Both the position numbers and the translations under genes were made by a program. Under the pieces are notes generated by a model. It saw only the letters and a list, made by a program, of their open reading frames with translations. It was not told where the DNA came from and made no database searches. A DNA stretch of 64,000 bases, taken from the NCBI GenBank assembly GCA_964545045.1, contig CAZJEN010000002.1, positions 138,119 to 202,118 on the forward strand, in the 5' to 3' direction. Position 1 is the first letter of the stretch. The number at the start of each line of letters is the position of its first letter. The stretch comes from SIG307 sp964545045 (lineage in GTDB: Bacteria; Bacillota; Clostridia; Lachnospirales; Lachnospiraceae). Positions 15,381 to 24,063 of the stretch are shown in pieces.

Positions 15381-17372
15381 ATGATTCAAAAATTCAGATT
15401 CGGAACCCCGATAGAGACTTGTGCGGTGGTGGAAGAACTTCCGCTTGCGGAGGGAATGCTTCCGTTCTTTGACTTAATTTACAGCGGAGAAATGGATGAT
15501 GCCGCAAGTGCGGTGGAGTTTATCTACACGCTGAATGACAAGGATATCGTCTACGGTCTTGGTGAACAGGTCCGTGGCATCAATAAGCGAGGATGGATTT
15601 ATACTAGCTGCAACAGTGACAATCCGCACCATCAGGAGGATACCAAGTCATTATACGGTACCCACAACTTCCTGATTGTTTCAGGAGAGGAACTGTTCGG
15701 CGTGTTTTTCGATTATGCGGGGAACATCACATTTGATGTGGGTTATACCAAGCGGGATACCTTATGGATATCGCCGGAGGATGCGGCGCTGAATGTGTAT
15801 GTGATTACCGGAGAGAGCGAGAAGGATATCGTAAAGCAGTTCCGTAAGCTCATCGGACGGAGCTATATTGCGCCGAAGTGGGCCTTCGGGTACGGACAGA
15901 GCCGTTGGGGTTATAAAGATGCCAAGGATATTCGGGAGGTGGCAGCGGAGTACCTGAAGCGCAACATTCCTTTGGACAGTATCTATATGGACATCGACTA
16001 TATGGAGCGGTACAAGGACTTCACCATTGATGAGGAAGCATTCCCGGAGTTTGAAGCCTTTTGTGCCGAGATGAAGGAGCAGGGCATCCACTTGGTGCCG
16101 ATTATTGATGCGGGCGTAAAGATAGAAGAAGGTTATGACGTCTATGAAGAAGGCGTAAAAAACGATTTTTTCTGTAAGGATGCAAAGGGCAAGGATTTTG
16201 TCGGTGCGGTTTGGCCGGGCAGAGTCTATTTCCCGGATTTTATGAAGCATGAGACAAGGGAATGGTTCGGACAGAAGTATGCTTTTCTGTTAGATAAGGG
16301 AATCGACGGATTCTGGAACGATATGAACGAGCCGGCGATTTTCTATACGGAAGAGCGTCTTGCAAGTGTGATGGAGCGTATCAGTGAACTCAGTAAGGAA
16401 AATCTTGACGTGAACAGCTACTTTGAGTTTACGGGACTGGTAGCAGGTATCGGTAACAATGTGGGCGATTATGAAACTTTTTTCCATGATATGGATGGGA
16501 TGAAGGTACCCCACAGTAAGGTTCATAACCTCTATGGATACAATATGACAAAGGCAGCGGGGGAGGCCTTTGAGAAGCTTTCGCCGGACAAGAGAATTCT
16601 TATGTTTTCACGTTCTTCCTATATCGGAGCCCATCGCTACGGCGGTATCTGGCAGGGAGATAACAAGTCCTGGTGGTCCCATCTTTTGATGAACCTACAG
16701 ATGATGCCTTCCTTAAATATGGCAGGCTTTCTGTTTACCGGAGCGGATGTAGGTGGCTTCGGCAGTGATACTACGGAGGATTTGATGCTTCGTTGGTTAC
16801 AACTTGCGGTATTTACGCCTCTGATGCGAAACCATTCCTGCAGAGGAACGAGAGAGCAGGAGCTTTACCGGTTTGATAATTGCGATACCTGTAAGAAGAT
16901 GATAGAAATCCGTTACGGCTTGATTCCGTATTTGTACAGTGAATATATGAAAGCGGCGCTGTCGGATGAGATGATGTTCCGGCCGCTGGCCTTTGATTTC
17001 CCGGAGGATACGGATGCCAGAGGCGTGGAGGACCAGTTACTTTTGGGGGACGAGCTTATGATAGCTCCGGTGTATACCCAGAATGCTACGGGGCGGTATG
17101 TGTATCTGCCGGAGGAAATGATGCTTGTGCGGATGCGGAGCCTTACCGATTATGAGACGGCAGTTATGGCAGCGGGACATCATTATGTAAAGGCGGAACT
17201 TTCCGAGCTGGTATTCTTTATTCGTAAGGGAAAAGCAATTCCAATTGGGGCAGCGGCGATGAATACGGAACAGCTGGATAGCGCAACGCTTAAGTCTTTG
17301 GGCTATGAAGGGGCAGATTACAAGCTTTACGAGGATGACGGATATACCGTAGAATATGTGATAATACAATAG
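15381..17372 (+). CDS. glycoside hydrolase family 31 (alpha-glucosidase/alpha-xylosidase-like)
   Basis: Cytoplasmic GH31 enzyme of 663 residues with no signal peptide. The N-terminal beta domain (GLGEQVRGINKRGW, LYGTHNF) leads to the barrel. The nucleophile is D314 in FWNDMNEP and the acid/base is D427 in WQGDNKSW. FTGADVGGF and the C-terminal MIAPVY segment are standard. It likely removes terminal alpha-linked glucose or xylose from imported oligosaccharides. The ATG at 15381 has AAGGAG 8 bases upstream and is preferred over the GTG at 15375. It begins 2 bases after higA, so it may be read through from the toxin-antitoxin promoter, an odd pairing that is probably accidental. Confidence 0.9.
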   Translation: MIQKFRFGTPIETCAVVEELPLAEGMLPFFDLIYSGEMDDAASAVEFIYTLNDKDIVYGLGEQVRGINKRGWIYTSCNSDNPHHQEDTKSLYGTHNFLIVSGEELFGVFFDYAGNITFDVGYTKRDTLWISPEDAALNVYVITGESEKDIVKQFRKLIGRSYIAPKWAFGYGQSRWGYKDAKDIREVAAEYLKRNIPLDSIYMDIDYMERYKDFTIDEEAFPEFEAFCAEMKEQGIHLVPIIDAGVKIEEGYDVYEEGVKNDFFCKDAKGKDFVGAVWPGRVYFPDFMKHETREWFGQKYAFLLDKGIDGFWNDMNEPAIFYTEERLASVMERISELSKENLDVNSYFEFTGLVAGIGNNVGDYETFFHDMDGMKVPHSKVHNLYGYNMTKAAGEAFEKLSPDKRILMFSRSSYIGAHRYGGIWQGDNKSWWSHLLMNLQMMPSLNMAGFLFTGADVGGFGSDTTEDLMLRWLQLAVFTPLMRNHSCRGTREQELYRFDNCDTCKKMIEIRYGLIPYLYSEYMKAALSDEMMFRPLAFDFPEDTDARGVEDQLLLGDELMIAPVYTQNATGRYVYLPEEMMLVRMRSLTDYETAVMAAGHHYVKAELSELVFFIRKGKAIPIGAAAMNTEQLDSATLKSLGYEGADYKLYEDDGYTVEYVIIQ

Positions 17373-17419
17373 TGTGGGAAAGTGATTGTATACAATTATA
17401 CATTTTTTGCTAAAAACAC

Positions 17420-17448
17420 TTGCGTAATCGAAAATCTTGGTGTATAAT
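17420..17448 (+). promoter_or_regulatory. promoter of gdhA
   Basis: TTGCGT (17420-17425), a 17-base spacer and TATAAT (17443-17448), followed by a leader of about 95 bases. I see no riboswitch in the leader. Confidence 0.7.
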
Positions 17449-17549
17449 ATCGAAGAAGCACGGCGGTGACACCTTTTTGGAGAGTATAAATCCGGAGGGA
17501 AAGACGTCATGTGCACTATTTTTTCCGTGGACGAAAGGAGAGTTTTAAG

Positions 17550-18899
17550 ATGGGATACGTTGATGAAGTAATCGAGTTAGTATCTAAGAAAAACGCTACC
17601 GAGCCGGAGTTCCTTCAGACTGTAGAAGAGGTTTTATCTTCCCTGAAGCCGGTTGTAGACAAGAATGAGGCAGTTTACAGAAAGGCAGCACTTCTTGAGA
17701 GAATGTGTGAGCCGGAGAGAGTAATTGAGTTCCGTGTTGCATGGGTTGATGACAATGGTCAGACTCAGGTTAATCGCGGTTATCGTGTACAGTTTAACGG
17801 TGCTATCGGACCGTACAAGGGAGGCTTACGTTTCCATCCGTCCGTAAACTTATCCATTATGAAGTTCCTCGGTTTCGAGCAGACCTTCAAGAACAGCTTA
17901 ACGACCCTTCCGATGGGTGGTGCAAAGGGTGGTTCCGACTTTGACCCGCGCGGTAAGAGTGATGCTGAAATTATGAGATTCTGTCAGGCATTTATGACTG
18001 AGTTATATCGTCACATCGGTCCGGACGTTGATGTTCCGGCTGGTGATATCGGTGTAGGCGGACGTGAGATCGGTTATATGTACGGTCAGTACCGTCGCAT
18101 CAGAGGCGCATTTGAGAACGGTACCTTAACCGGTAAGGGTCGCTCCTACGGCGGTTCCTTAATTCGTCCGGAAGCTACCGGTTACGGCGCAGTTTACTAT
18201 TTGTGCGAAGTATTAAAGCACGAGGGCGAGACCATCGAGGGCAAGACCGTTTCCATTTCCGGTTTCGGTAATGTTGCTTGGGGTGCAGCTAAGAAGATCG
18301 CTGAGCTCGGCGGTAAGGCAGTTACCCTTTCCGGTCCGGACGGATACATCTACGATCCGGAAGGTGTTGTTACCGAGGAGAAGATTAACTTCCTTCTTGA
18401 GATGAGAAATTCCGGCCGTGATAAGGTTCAGGATTACGCTGATAAGTTCGGTTGTGAGTTCTTCCCGGGCCAGAAGCCGTGGGGCCAGAAGGTTGATATC
18501 GTTATGCCGTGTGCAACCCAGAACGATGTAAATCTTGACGAGGCGAAGAAGATTGTTGCTAACAACATTAAGTACTACATTGAAGTAGCTAACATGCCGA
18601 CCACCAACGATGCTCTGAGCTACCTGATGTCTCAGAAGAACATGATCGTTGCTCCGTCTAAGGCTGTAAACGCAGGTGGTGTACTTGTTTCCGGTCTTGA
18701 GATGAGCCAGAACAGCGAGAGATACAGCTGGACCGCAGAAGAGGTTGATGCAAAGCTTCACCAGATTATGATCGGTATCCACGATTCTTCCGCTGCAGCA
18801 GCTGAAGAGTACGGTTTGGGCTACAATCTTGTTGCTGGTGCAAACATCGCAGGTTTCTTAAAGGTTGCTGATGCTATGCTTGCTCAGGGCGTATTCTAA
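17550..18899 (+). CDS. gdhA: NADP-type glutamate dehydrogenase
   Basis: Hexameric glutamate dehydrogenase of 449 residues. It interconverts 2-oxoglutarate plus ammonia and glutamate, the main ammonium entry of many anaerobes. Motifs include the substrate-binding GPYKGGLRFHPSVN, the catalytic lysine region PMGGAKGGSDFDP, GPDVDVPAGDIGVGGREIGYM and the Rossmann segment SGFGNVAWGAA. Length matches the bacterial type (about 445-450). AAAGGAG nine bases before ATG 17550 decides the start over a longer in-frame one. Codons are strongly biased to those of highly expressed genes (GGT, CGT, ACC). It is monocistronic between its own promoter and a strong terminator. Confidence 0.97.
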   Translation: MGYVDEVIELVSKKNATEPEFLQTVEEVLSSLKPVVDKNEAVYRKAALLERMCEPERVIEFRVAWVDDNGQTQVNRGYRVQFNGAIGPYKGGLRFHPSVNLSIMKFLGFEQTFKNSLTTLPMGGAKGGSDFDPRGKSDAEIMRFCQAFMTELYRHIGPDVDVPAGDIGVGGREIGYMYGQYRRIRGAFENGTLTGKGRSYGGSLIRPEATGYGAVYYLCEVLKHEGETIEGKTVSISGFGNVAWGAAKKIAELGGKAVTLSGPDGYIYDPEGVVTEEKINFLLEMRNSGRDKVQDYADKFGCEFFPGQKPWGQKVDIVMPCATQNDVNLDEAKKIVANNIKYYIEVANMPTTNDALSYLMSQKNMIVAPSKAVNAGGVLVSGLEMSQNSERYSWTAEEVDAKLHQIMIGIHDSSAAAAEEYGLGYNLVAGANIAGFLKVADAMLAQGVF

Positions 18900-18925
18900 G
18901 ATTAGAATTTAACCATGAACATATG

Positions 18926-18959
18926 AAAATCCCGCAGAAGTAAGTTCTGCGGGATTTTT
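18926..18959 (+). terminator. terminator of gdhA
   Basis: AAAATCCCGCAGAA / TTCTGCGGGATTTTT around GTAAG: a long perfect stem followed by T residues. Confidence 0.95.
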
Positions 18960-19040
18960 ACTTGCAAAATTCAAGAATCTGTGATATATTCAACTACGGA
19001 AAAGTTGCAATAACAAGGATTTCTTAACGGAGGATTGATT

Positions 19041-19421
19041 ATGGCAAAGAAGACGACTGCGAAGAAAGCAGCAGAAGTAAAGGAAGTTAAGGCACCGGTA
19101 GTAGAAGAAAAGGCAGTTGAGACCGCACCGGCAGTTGAAGAAGTTGTTACCGAGAAGAAGAAGCCGGGCAGAAAGCCGGGTAGTAAGAATACCGCCGCAA
19201 AGACCGAGACCAAGAAGGTTGAGAAGAAGGACGAAGTATTTGTTCAGTTTGCGGGAGAAGAGTTTGTAGTAGAAGATGTAATGGAAAAGGCAAAGGCTGC
19301 TTACATTGCCGAAGGCCACAGAGCATGCGCAATTAAGTCTGTTCGTTTGTACATCAAGCCGGAAGAGAAAAAGGCATACTATGTGATTAACGATAAGGCA
19401 GCAGGCAGCATCGATCTGTAA
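19041..19421 (+). CDS. DUF6465 family protein with basic Lys/Ala-rich tail
   Basis: Small protein of 126 residues. The first 65 residues are Lys, Ala, Glu and Pro rich (MAKKTTAKKAAEVKEVK..), and KKPGRKPGSKN near 44-54 resembles an AT-hook. The folded part (about 68-126: VFVQFAGEEFVVEDVMEKAK, RLYIKPEEKKAYYVIN) fits DUF6465, a family of unknown function common in Lachnospiraceae. The tail recalls histone H1-like and nucleoid proteins, so DNA binding is plausible but inferred. ACGGAGG precedes ATG 19041. Codon use suggests high expression. A terminator follows directly. Confidence 0.75.
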   Translation: MAKKTTAKKAAEVKEVKAPVVEEKAVETAPAVEEVVTEKKKPGRKPGSKNTAAKTETKKVEKKDEVFVQFAGEEFVVEDVMEKAKAAYIAEGHRACAIKSVRLYIKPEEKKAYYVINDKAAGSIDL

Positions 19422-19443
19422 TACGCAGAAGAGAAAAGGCTGG

Positions 19444-19474
19444 GACGGAGGGCATTTGCTCTCCGTCTCTTTTC
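19444..19474 (+). terminator. intrinsic terminator
   Basis: GACGGAG / CTCCGTC around a 10-base loop, followed by TCTTTT, 22 bases after the DUF6465 gene. Confidence 0.8.
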
Positions 19475-19539
19475 GTACAGAGCGTGAAAGTACTTAATCT
19501 GCAGGCAAAAACGCAGTAGTAGGAAAGGTTAAGAGAGTG

Positions 19540-20412
19540 ATGAAGAAAAAAATAATTCCAGCCTTTACGGCAGCTCTTTTAATGTTTTTGGCGGCAAGCT
19601 GCCAAAGAACGGAAGAGAACTGGGACGTACAGGCAACCAGACCACCGGTGGAGGCAGTGACGAATGCGCCGGCGCAGGAGATTGAAGGAATAACAATGCC
19701 GGAAGGTGAGGAAGATAATTCGGCACAAGGAACAGAAGAGGAATCTTACGAATTAAGGTATTCTTTCTGTGAAGAAACAGAAGAGGAGAAAGACGGAGAG
19801 TTTGTATATTTTAGGTCCACGTTGTATTACCCGGTGTTCGAAGGCGAATGCGCAGAAGTAATGAATCGTTTTGTTGATTCGATGACAGAGGCGTTCCGTG
19901 CGTACCTGCCGGAAGCGAAGGAAAATGCTAAATTCAATTATGAGGATTCTTTATCAGATGAATACGTTGATTCCATATTTCCGGAGGAAGAAACGTTTAT
20001 TGTAAGCTGTTATTGGGAAACGGAACAGTACGTAACTTTGTTTGCGCAATGTATCAGCAACACCGGCGGAGTACATCCGAATGTTGCTTGTCAGGCCTAT
20101 GTGGTAGAGTTGGCGAAGGGGAGTCAGGAAAGACTGGAACGGATGTTGGAGCCGTACGGACTTACAACGGAGAACGTTGTGGCGTATACAACAGAGAAGA
20201 TCCGAGCTGAGCACGGGGAAGATTTGTTTGTTTATGATAATCCGGATGATTTGGAAAAGGATGTACAACGGTTCGTGCAGAACAATCAGTGGTATTTTAA
20301 CGATAAAGGATTGGTTTTGTTTGCAAATCCATATGAAATCGCCGCATATGCTTACGGTATGATCGAATGTGAGATTTCCTATGAGGAATTAGAACAAGGC
20401 TTGAAAAAATAA
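19540..20412 (+). CDS. lipoprotein with DUF3298/RsiV-like domain
   Basis: Exported lipoprotein of 290 residues. The signal sequence MKKKIIPAFTAALLMFLAAS ends in a lipobox with C21 as the lipidated cysteine. A low-complexity acidic linker (about 22-70) follows. The rest resembles the DUF3298 part of anti-sigma factor RsiV: YPVFEGE-CAEVMNRFVDSM, CISNTGGVHPN-ACQAYVVEL, then NQWYFNDKGLVLFANPYEIAAYAYG near the end. RsiV binds lysozyme through this domain. Here no sigma factor gene is adjacent and no transmembrane anti-sigma region exists, so the role is open. The ATG at 19540 is chosen over a GTG just before it. Confidence 0.75.
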   Translation: MKKKIIPAFTAALLMFLAASCQRTEENWDVQATRPPVEAVTNAPAQEIEGITMPEGEEDNSAQGTEEESYELRYSFCEETEEEKDGEFVYFRSTLYYPVFEGECAEVMNRFVDSMTEAFRAYLPEAKENAKFNYEDSLSDEYVDSIFPEEETFIVSCYWETEQYVTLFAQCISNTGGVHPNVACQAYVVELAKGSQERLERMLEPYGLTTENVVAYTTEKIRAEHGEDLFVYDNPDDLEKDVQRFVQNNQWYFNDKGLVLFANPYEIAAYAYGMIECEISYEELEQGLKK

Positions 20413-20428
20413 TCAAATGTGCTATACT
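20401..20428 (+). promoter_or_regulatory. promoter of mscL
   Basis: TTGAAA (20401-20406), a 16-base spacer and TATACT (20423-20428). It overlaps the last codons of the lipoprotein gene. Confidence 0.55.
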
Positions 20429-20501
20429 GGTTAGGTAGGATAAATGTATTGTGTAAATATTTTTGTTTGCATAATGTAAAAGTTTCTAAGGAGGACATAC
20501 T

Positions 20502-20960
20502 ATGTTAAAGGAATTTAAGAAATTTGCACTCAAAGGTAATATGATTGATTTGGCAGTCGGTATGATTATCGGTACCGCATTCAACAAGCTGGTTTCGTCC
20601 CTTGTAAACGATATGTTTATGCCGGTGCTAGGTTTGCTGACCGGTAAGATTGATTTCGCAAAGCTTTACATTGCTTTGGACGGTAAGAAGTACGCGTCTC
20701 TTGCGGAAGCGGAAGAGCTTGGTGTGGCATGCTTTAAGTACGGTTCTTTTATTGCCGGCTTGATTGATTTTATCATTATGGCATTTGTTGTATTCTTGTT
20801 CGTGAAGTGGATGAACAAGCTTCGTGACATGGGTAAGAAGGAAGAGGTAGCAGCTCCGGCAGCACCGACTACAAAGGTTTGTCCGTTCTGTAAGTCCGAA
20901 ATTGCAATCGACGCAACCCGTTGCCCGCATTGTACTTCCGAGCAGCCGAAGGCAGAATAA
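20502..20960 (+). CDS. mscL: large-conductance mechanosensitive channel MscL with C-terminal zinc ribbon
   Basis: Membrane channel of 152 residues that opens under osmotic downshock. The amphipathic N-terminal helix MLKEFKKFALKGNMIDLAVG runs straight into TM1 (IIGTAFNKLVSSLVNDMFMPVLG), and TM2 is FIAGLIDFIIMAFVVFLFVKWMNKL. After a Pro/Ala linker the protein carries an extra CPFC..CPHC zinc ribbon (residues 127-147) instead of the usual helical C-terminal bundle end. Such extensions occur in Firmicutes MscL proteins. TAAGGAGG precedes the ATG. The next two genes are G3E GTPases connected with metal handling, and only 21 bases separate mscL from the first. Confidence 0.93.
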   Translation: MLKEFKKFALKGNMIDLAVGMIIGTAFNKLVSSLVNDMFMPVLGLLTGKIDFAKLYIALDGKKYASLAEAEELGVACFKYGSFIAGLIDFIIMAFVVFLFVKWMNKLRDMGKKEEVAAPAAPTTKVCPFCKSEIAIDATRCPHCTSEQPKAE

Positions 20961-20981
20961 TAGTTTTTGGAGGCAGTTTTT

Positions 20982-22163
20982 ATGACAAAGATTGATATTA
21001 TTTCCGGATTCTTAGGTGCCGGAAAGACCACCCTGATTAAGAAGCTTTTAGAAGAGGCTTATAAGGGAGAAAAGGTAGTTTTAATTGAGAACGAGTTCGG
21101 TGAAATCGGTATCGACGGCGGTTTCTTAAAGGATGCCGGCGTGGAGATTACAGAGATGAATTCCGGTTGTATTTGTTGTTCTTTGGTAGGTGATTTCGGC
21201 AAGTCCTTAAAGGAAGTGTTAGAGCGTTTTTCTCCGGACAGAGTCATTATTGAGCCGTCCGGCGTAGGCAAGCTTTCCGACGTTATCAAGGCGGTACAGG
21301 ATGTACAGGAGGATTTACCGGACGCAAAGTTGAACAGCTTTTCTACGGTTGTAGATGTCTCTAAGGCGGCAATGTACATGAAGAATTTCGGTGAGTTCTT
21401 TAATAATCAGGTAGAGAGCGCCAAGACCATCATCTTAAGCCGTACTCAGAAGTATGATGCGGCTAAGACCGAGGTAGTGGTAGGTAAGCTTCGTGCCCAG
21501 AATCCGAAGGCGATTTTGATTACGACCGCATGGGATGAGATTGACGGTAAGGTAATTCTTTCTGCGATGGAGCAGCAGACTTCCTTCGAGAAGGAGCTTC
21601 TTGATGAGGCGCACCATCATCATGAGCATCACCATCACGAGCACGGTGAGGAATGCACCTGTGGTTGTCACGACCATGAGCATCACCATCATCATGACCA
21701 CGAGGACCATGAACATCACCACCATGAGCATCATCATCACGACCATGGTGAGGATTGCACCTGCGGCTGTCATGACCATGAGCATGAGCACCATCACCAC
21801 CATGACCACGGTGAGGATTGCACCTGTGGCTGTCACGACCATGACCACGACCACCATCACGGACATCATCACCACCATCATGCGGATGAGGTGTTTACCA
21901 GCTGGGGTAAGGAAACTCCGCATAAGTATGATCGCGACACCATGCGTGAGATTTTAAATAAGCTTGCCAATACTGAGGAGTTCGGTGTGATTTTACGTGC
22001 GAAGGGTATGGTTCCGGCAACGGACGGTACTTGGATTTACTTTGACCTGACGCCGGGGGAATTTGAGCTTCGTGAGGGTCAGCCGGATTATACCGGACGT
22101 CTTTGCGTCATCGGTTCCAAGATTAAGGAAGATGCGCTGGAAACTTTATTTGAGTTGGCGTAA
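20982..22163 (+). CDS. G3E (CobW-type) GTPase with long His-rich metal-binding insert
   Basis: Metallochaperone GTPase of 393 residues. P-loop GFLGAGKTT is at 9-17, the metal-binding CxCC motif at C63-C66 (GCICCSL), then VIIEPSGVGK and SRTQKYD. Between the GTPase and the CobW C-terminal domain lies a stretch of about 90 residues (210-301) with dozens of histidines and three copies of CTCGCHDH. The C-terminal domain (VILRAKGMVPATDGTWIYFDLTPGE) is intact. The insert implies storage or delivery of zinc, nickel or cobalt; which metal cannot be told. ATG 20982 has TTGGAGG upstream and replaces a longer in-frame reading. It forms a pair with the next gene. Confidence 0.9.
   Translation: MTKIDIISGFLGAGKTTLIKKLLEEAYKGEKVVLIENEFGEIGIDGGFLKDAGVEITEMNSGCICCSLVGDFGKSLKEVLERFSPDRVIIEPSGVGKLSDVIKAVQDVQEDLPDAKLNSFSTVVDVSKAAMYMKNFGEFFNNQVESAKTIILSRTQKYDAAKTEVVVGKLRAQNPKAILITTAWDEIDGKVILSAMEQQTSFEKELLDEAHHHHEHHHHEHGEECTCGCHDHEHHHHHDHEDHEHHHHEHHHHDHGEDCTCGCHDHEHEHHHHHDHGEDCTCGCHDHDHDHHHGHHHHHHADEVFTSWGKETPHKYDRDTMREILNKLANTEEFGVILRAKGMVPATDGTWIYFDLTPGEFELREGQPDYTGRLCVIGSKIKEDALETLFELA
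21610..21885 (+). repeat. imperfect tandem repeat encoding the His-rich insert
   Basis: CAT/CAC-rich coding repeat. The unit around the CTCGCHDH codons (TGCACCTGTGGCTGTCA and variants) appears near 21655, 21757 and 21818. Copy number changes by slippage or recombination would alter the number of metal sites while keeping the frame. Confidence 0.8.
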
Positions 22164-22187
22164 TCGAAAATAGAGAGAGGTTCTACA

Positions 22188-23129
22188 ATGGAGATCCCTG
22201 TATATATTATTACCGGCTTTTTAGAAAGCGGTAAGACCACATTTATTAAAAACACGTTGGACGACCCGAATTTTGCTTCCGGAGAAAAGACCATTCTTTT
22301 GCTTTGCGAGGAGGGTATGGAGGAGTACGATACTGAGGCGTTGGAGAAGAATAACATTTTCGTAATTCCGGTGGAAAACGAAGAAGATTTGTCTCCAAGC
22401 TTTTTGAAAAAGTGTCAGACCGATTATCGTCCGGAGCGTGTCATGATTGAATTTAACGGCACCTGGAGTATGTCCGGCTTTATTGAGAGAGGCATGCCGA
22501 GAGGCTGGGAACTGGCGCAGATGATTACCATGGCGGATGCCGGCACCTTTGAGGTGTATATGAGTAATATGCGCCAGATGATGGCGGAGCAGATTAATTT
22601 CACGGAACTGGTGATTTTCAATCGTTGTACCGCGGATACGAAACGGAATACCTTCCGTAAGGCGGTAAGAGCACTGAATCGTCGTGCGCAGGTGCTTTTT
22701 GAGTCTGAGGACGGCGAAGACGGCTTTGACGATGAAATTGATTTGCCGTACGATTTAAATGCGGACATTATCGAGATTGAGGATGATGATTACGGTATCT
22801 TTTATCTGGATGCCTTGGACCAGCCGCAGAAGTACGCAGGTAAAACTGTAAGATTCACTGCTATGGTGTACAAGGGCAGAGATATTCCGAAGGGATTCTT
22901 TGTACCGGGACGTTTTGCCATGACCTGTTGTGCGGACGACATTGGCTTTGTGGGCATGCTTTGCAAAGGTCCGCAGGCAGATAATTTTAAATTACGTGAC
23001 TGGGTAAAGGTAACGGCGAAGGTTGCGGTAGAGTACCAGAGAGAATACGGCGGGGAAGGTCCTGTCCTGTATCTTGTGGACATGGTGCATACGGCAAAAC
23101 CGAAGGAGCACCTGATTTATATGAATTAG
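22188..23129 (+). CDS. G3E GTPase-like protein with a TIGR03943/YcgQ-type C-terminal domain
   Basis: A 313-residue protein. The N-terminal part is a CobW-like GTPase with P-loop GFLESGKTTF (10-19), but it lacks a CxCC metal motif. The C-terminal 95 residues (YAGKTVRFTAMVYKG, then FAMTCCADDIGFVGML) match what I recall of the TIGR03943/YcgQ family, normally the tail of a membrane protein encoded next to a permease and CobW genes. Here the tail is joined directly to the GTPase and the membrane part is absent. It lies 24 bases after the His-rich G3E gene and probably works with it in metal homeostasis. The domain assignment of the tail is from recall. Confidence 0.7.
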   Translation: MEIPVYIITGFLESGKTTFIKNTLDDPNFASGEKTILLLCEEGMEEYDTEALEKNNIFVIPVENEEDLSPSFLKKCQTDYRPERVMIEFNGTWSMSGFIERGMPRGWELAQMITMADAGTFEVYMSNMRQMMAEQINFTELVIFNRCTADTKRNTFRKAVRALNRRAQVLFESEDGEDGFDDEIDLPYDLNADIIEIEDDDYGIFYLDALDQPQKYAGKTVRFTAMVYKGRDIPKGFFVPGRFAMTCCADDIGFVGMLCKGPQADNFKLRDWVKVTAKVAVEYQREYGGEGPVLYLVDMVHTAKPKEHLIYMN

Positions 23130-23139
23130 GAGCGCGACT

Positions 23140-23997
23140 ATGAATTTCAAACAGATAGGCAGAAGAAAGAGTATCCATTGTATAGTTACGTTGGAAAGAG
23201 TTCTGAAAACTGCCTGTCTGTTTTTTTGTGTTGCGGGAATTCTTGCGATAACTTTAATGCGGACTGAAGGTGTCGGAGTTTTGAGAGACCGGAAGAAGAT
23301 CATGATTACGGCTCACAGGGGAGCTTCTCACGGTGCACCGGAAAATACGCGGGCTTCCGTTGCGTTGGCAATCGCTGAAGGGGCCGATTACGCGGAAATC
23401 GATGTGCGATTGACTGAGGACGGAATTCCCGTATTGATGCATGACCGGGCATTGTTTCGTACCACGGGGATTGTAAATGATGTTGATAAGATAACTTATG
23501 CGGAATTGACTTCCTATGATGTGGGTAGGAGATATGCGAAAGAATTCGCAGGAGAAACTGTTCCTTCCTTAGCGGAAATTTTTGAAGAGTACGGAAGAAA
23601 AATAAGGTTTAATATTGAACTGAAGGATGGAAACAGCAGTGAATTGGCAGAGGCGGTAGTGTCATTGATCGAGCTTTACGGGTTAGAAGAGCGGTGCGTG
23701 GTAACCTCCGCTCTTTATGAACAGCTGGAATACGTGAAACAAGCCAATGAAAGTATAAAAACCGGATATATCCTTTCCTTGGTATACGGTGAGGTGTTCG
23801 GATATGATGCGGCGGACTTTTTCAGTATTAAATCCGAGTGTATTACGGAACAACTGGTAAAAGGTGCACATGCAAAGGGGAAGGAAGTACATGCATGGAC
23901 CGTGAATAAAGGCTATGAGATAGAGCGAATGCAGGAGCTGGGTGTGGATAATATTATTACGGACAACCCGGCATATGTAAGAGAAATGCTCCGATGA
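23140..23997 (+). CDS. membrane-anchored glycerophosphodiester phosphodiesterase
   Basis: A 285-residue GDPD-family enzyme with one N-terminal transmembrane anchor (about 22-44). It hydrolyses glycerophosphodiesters to glycerol-3-phosphate and an alcohol. Motifs: ITAHRGASHGAPENT (first catalytic histidine near 56), YAEIDVRLTEDGIPVLMHD (metal ligands and second histidine), FNIELKDG, and the terminal HAWTVN..GVDNIITDNP. It starts 11 bases after the GTPase gene with AGGAGCG before the ATG, so it may be cotranscribed with it. The position outside the membrane is inferred from the single anchor. Confidence 0.9.
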   Translation: MNFKQIGRRKSIHCIVTLERVLKTACLFFCVAGILAITLMRTEGVGVLRDRKKIMITAHRGASHGAPENTRASVALAIAEGADYAEIDVRLTEDGIPVLMHDRALFRTTGIVNDVDKITYAELTSYDVGRRYAKEFAGETVPSLAEIFEEYGRKIRFNIELKDGNSSELAEAVVSLIELYGLEERCVVTSALYEQLEYVKQANESIKTGYILSLVYGEVFGYDAADFFSIKSECITEQLVKGAHAKGKEVHAWTVNKGYEIERMQELGVDNIITDNPAYVREMLR

Positions 23998-24063
23998 TGC
24001 AACATTTCCGGAGACCGCCGTATTATATCAGTAGAATGTCAATGAGCATAAACGGAGGTTTGT

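Noticed and set aside
21610..21885. CRISPR-like repeats
   Set aside because: The repeats are adjacent and in frame, encode His/Cys units and have no spacers. No CRISPR array is present in the window.
21435..21923. Met/Val-rich minus-strand reading over the first G3E GTPase
   Set aside because: It is the complement of the His-codon repeat, not a membrane protein.
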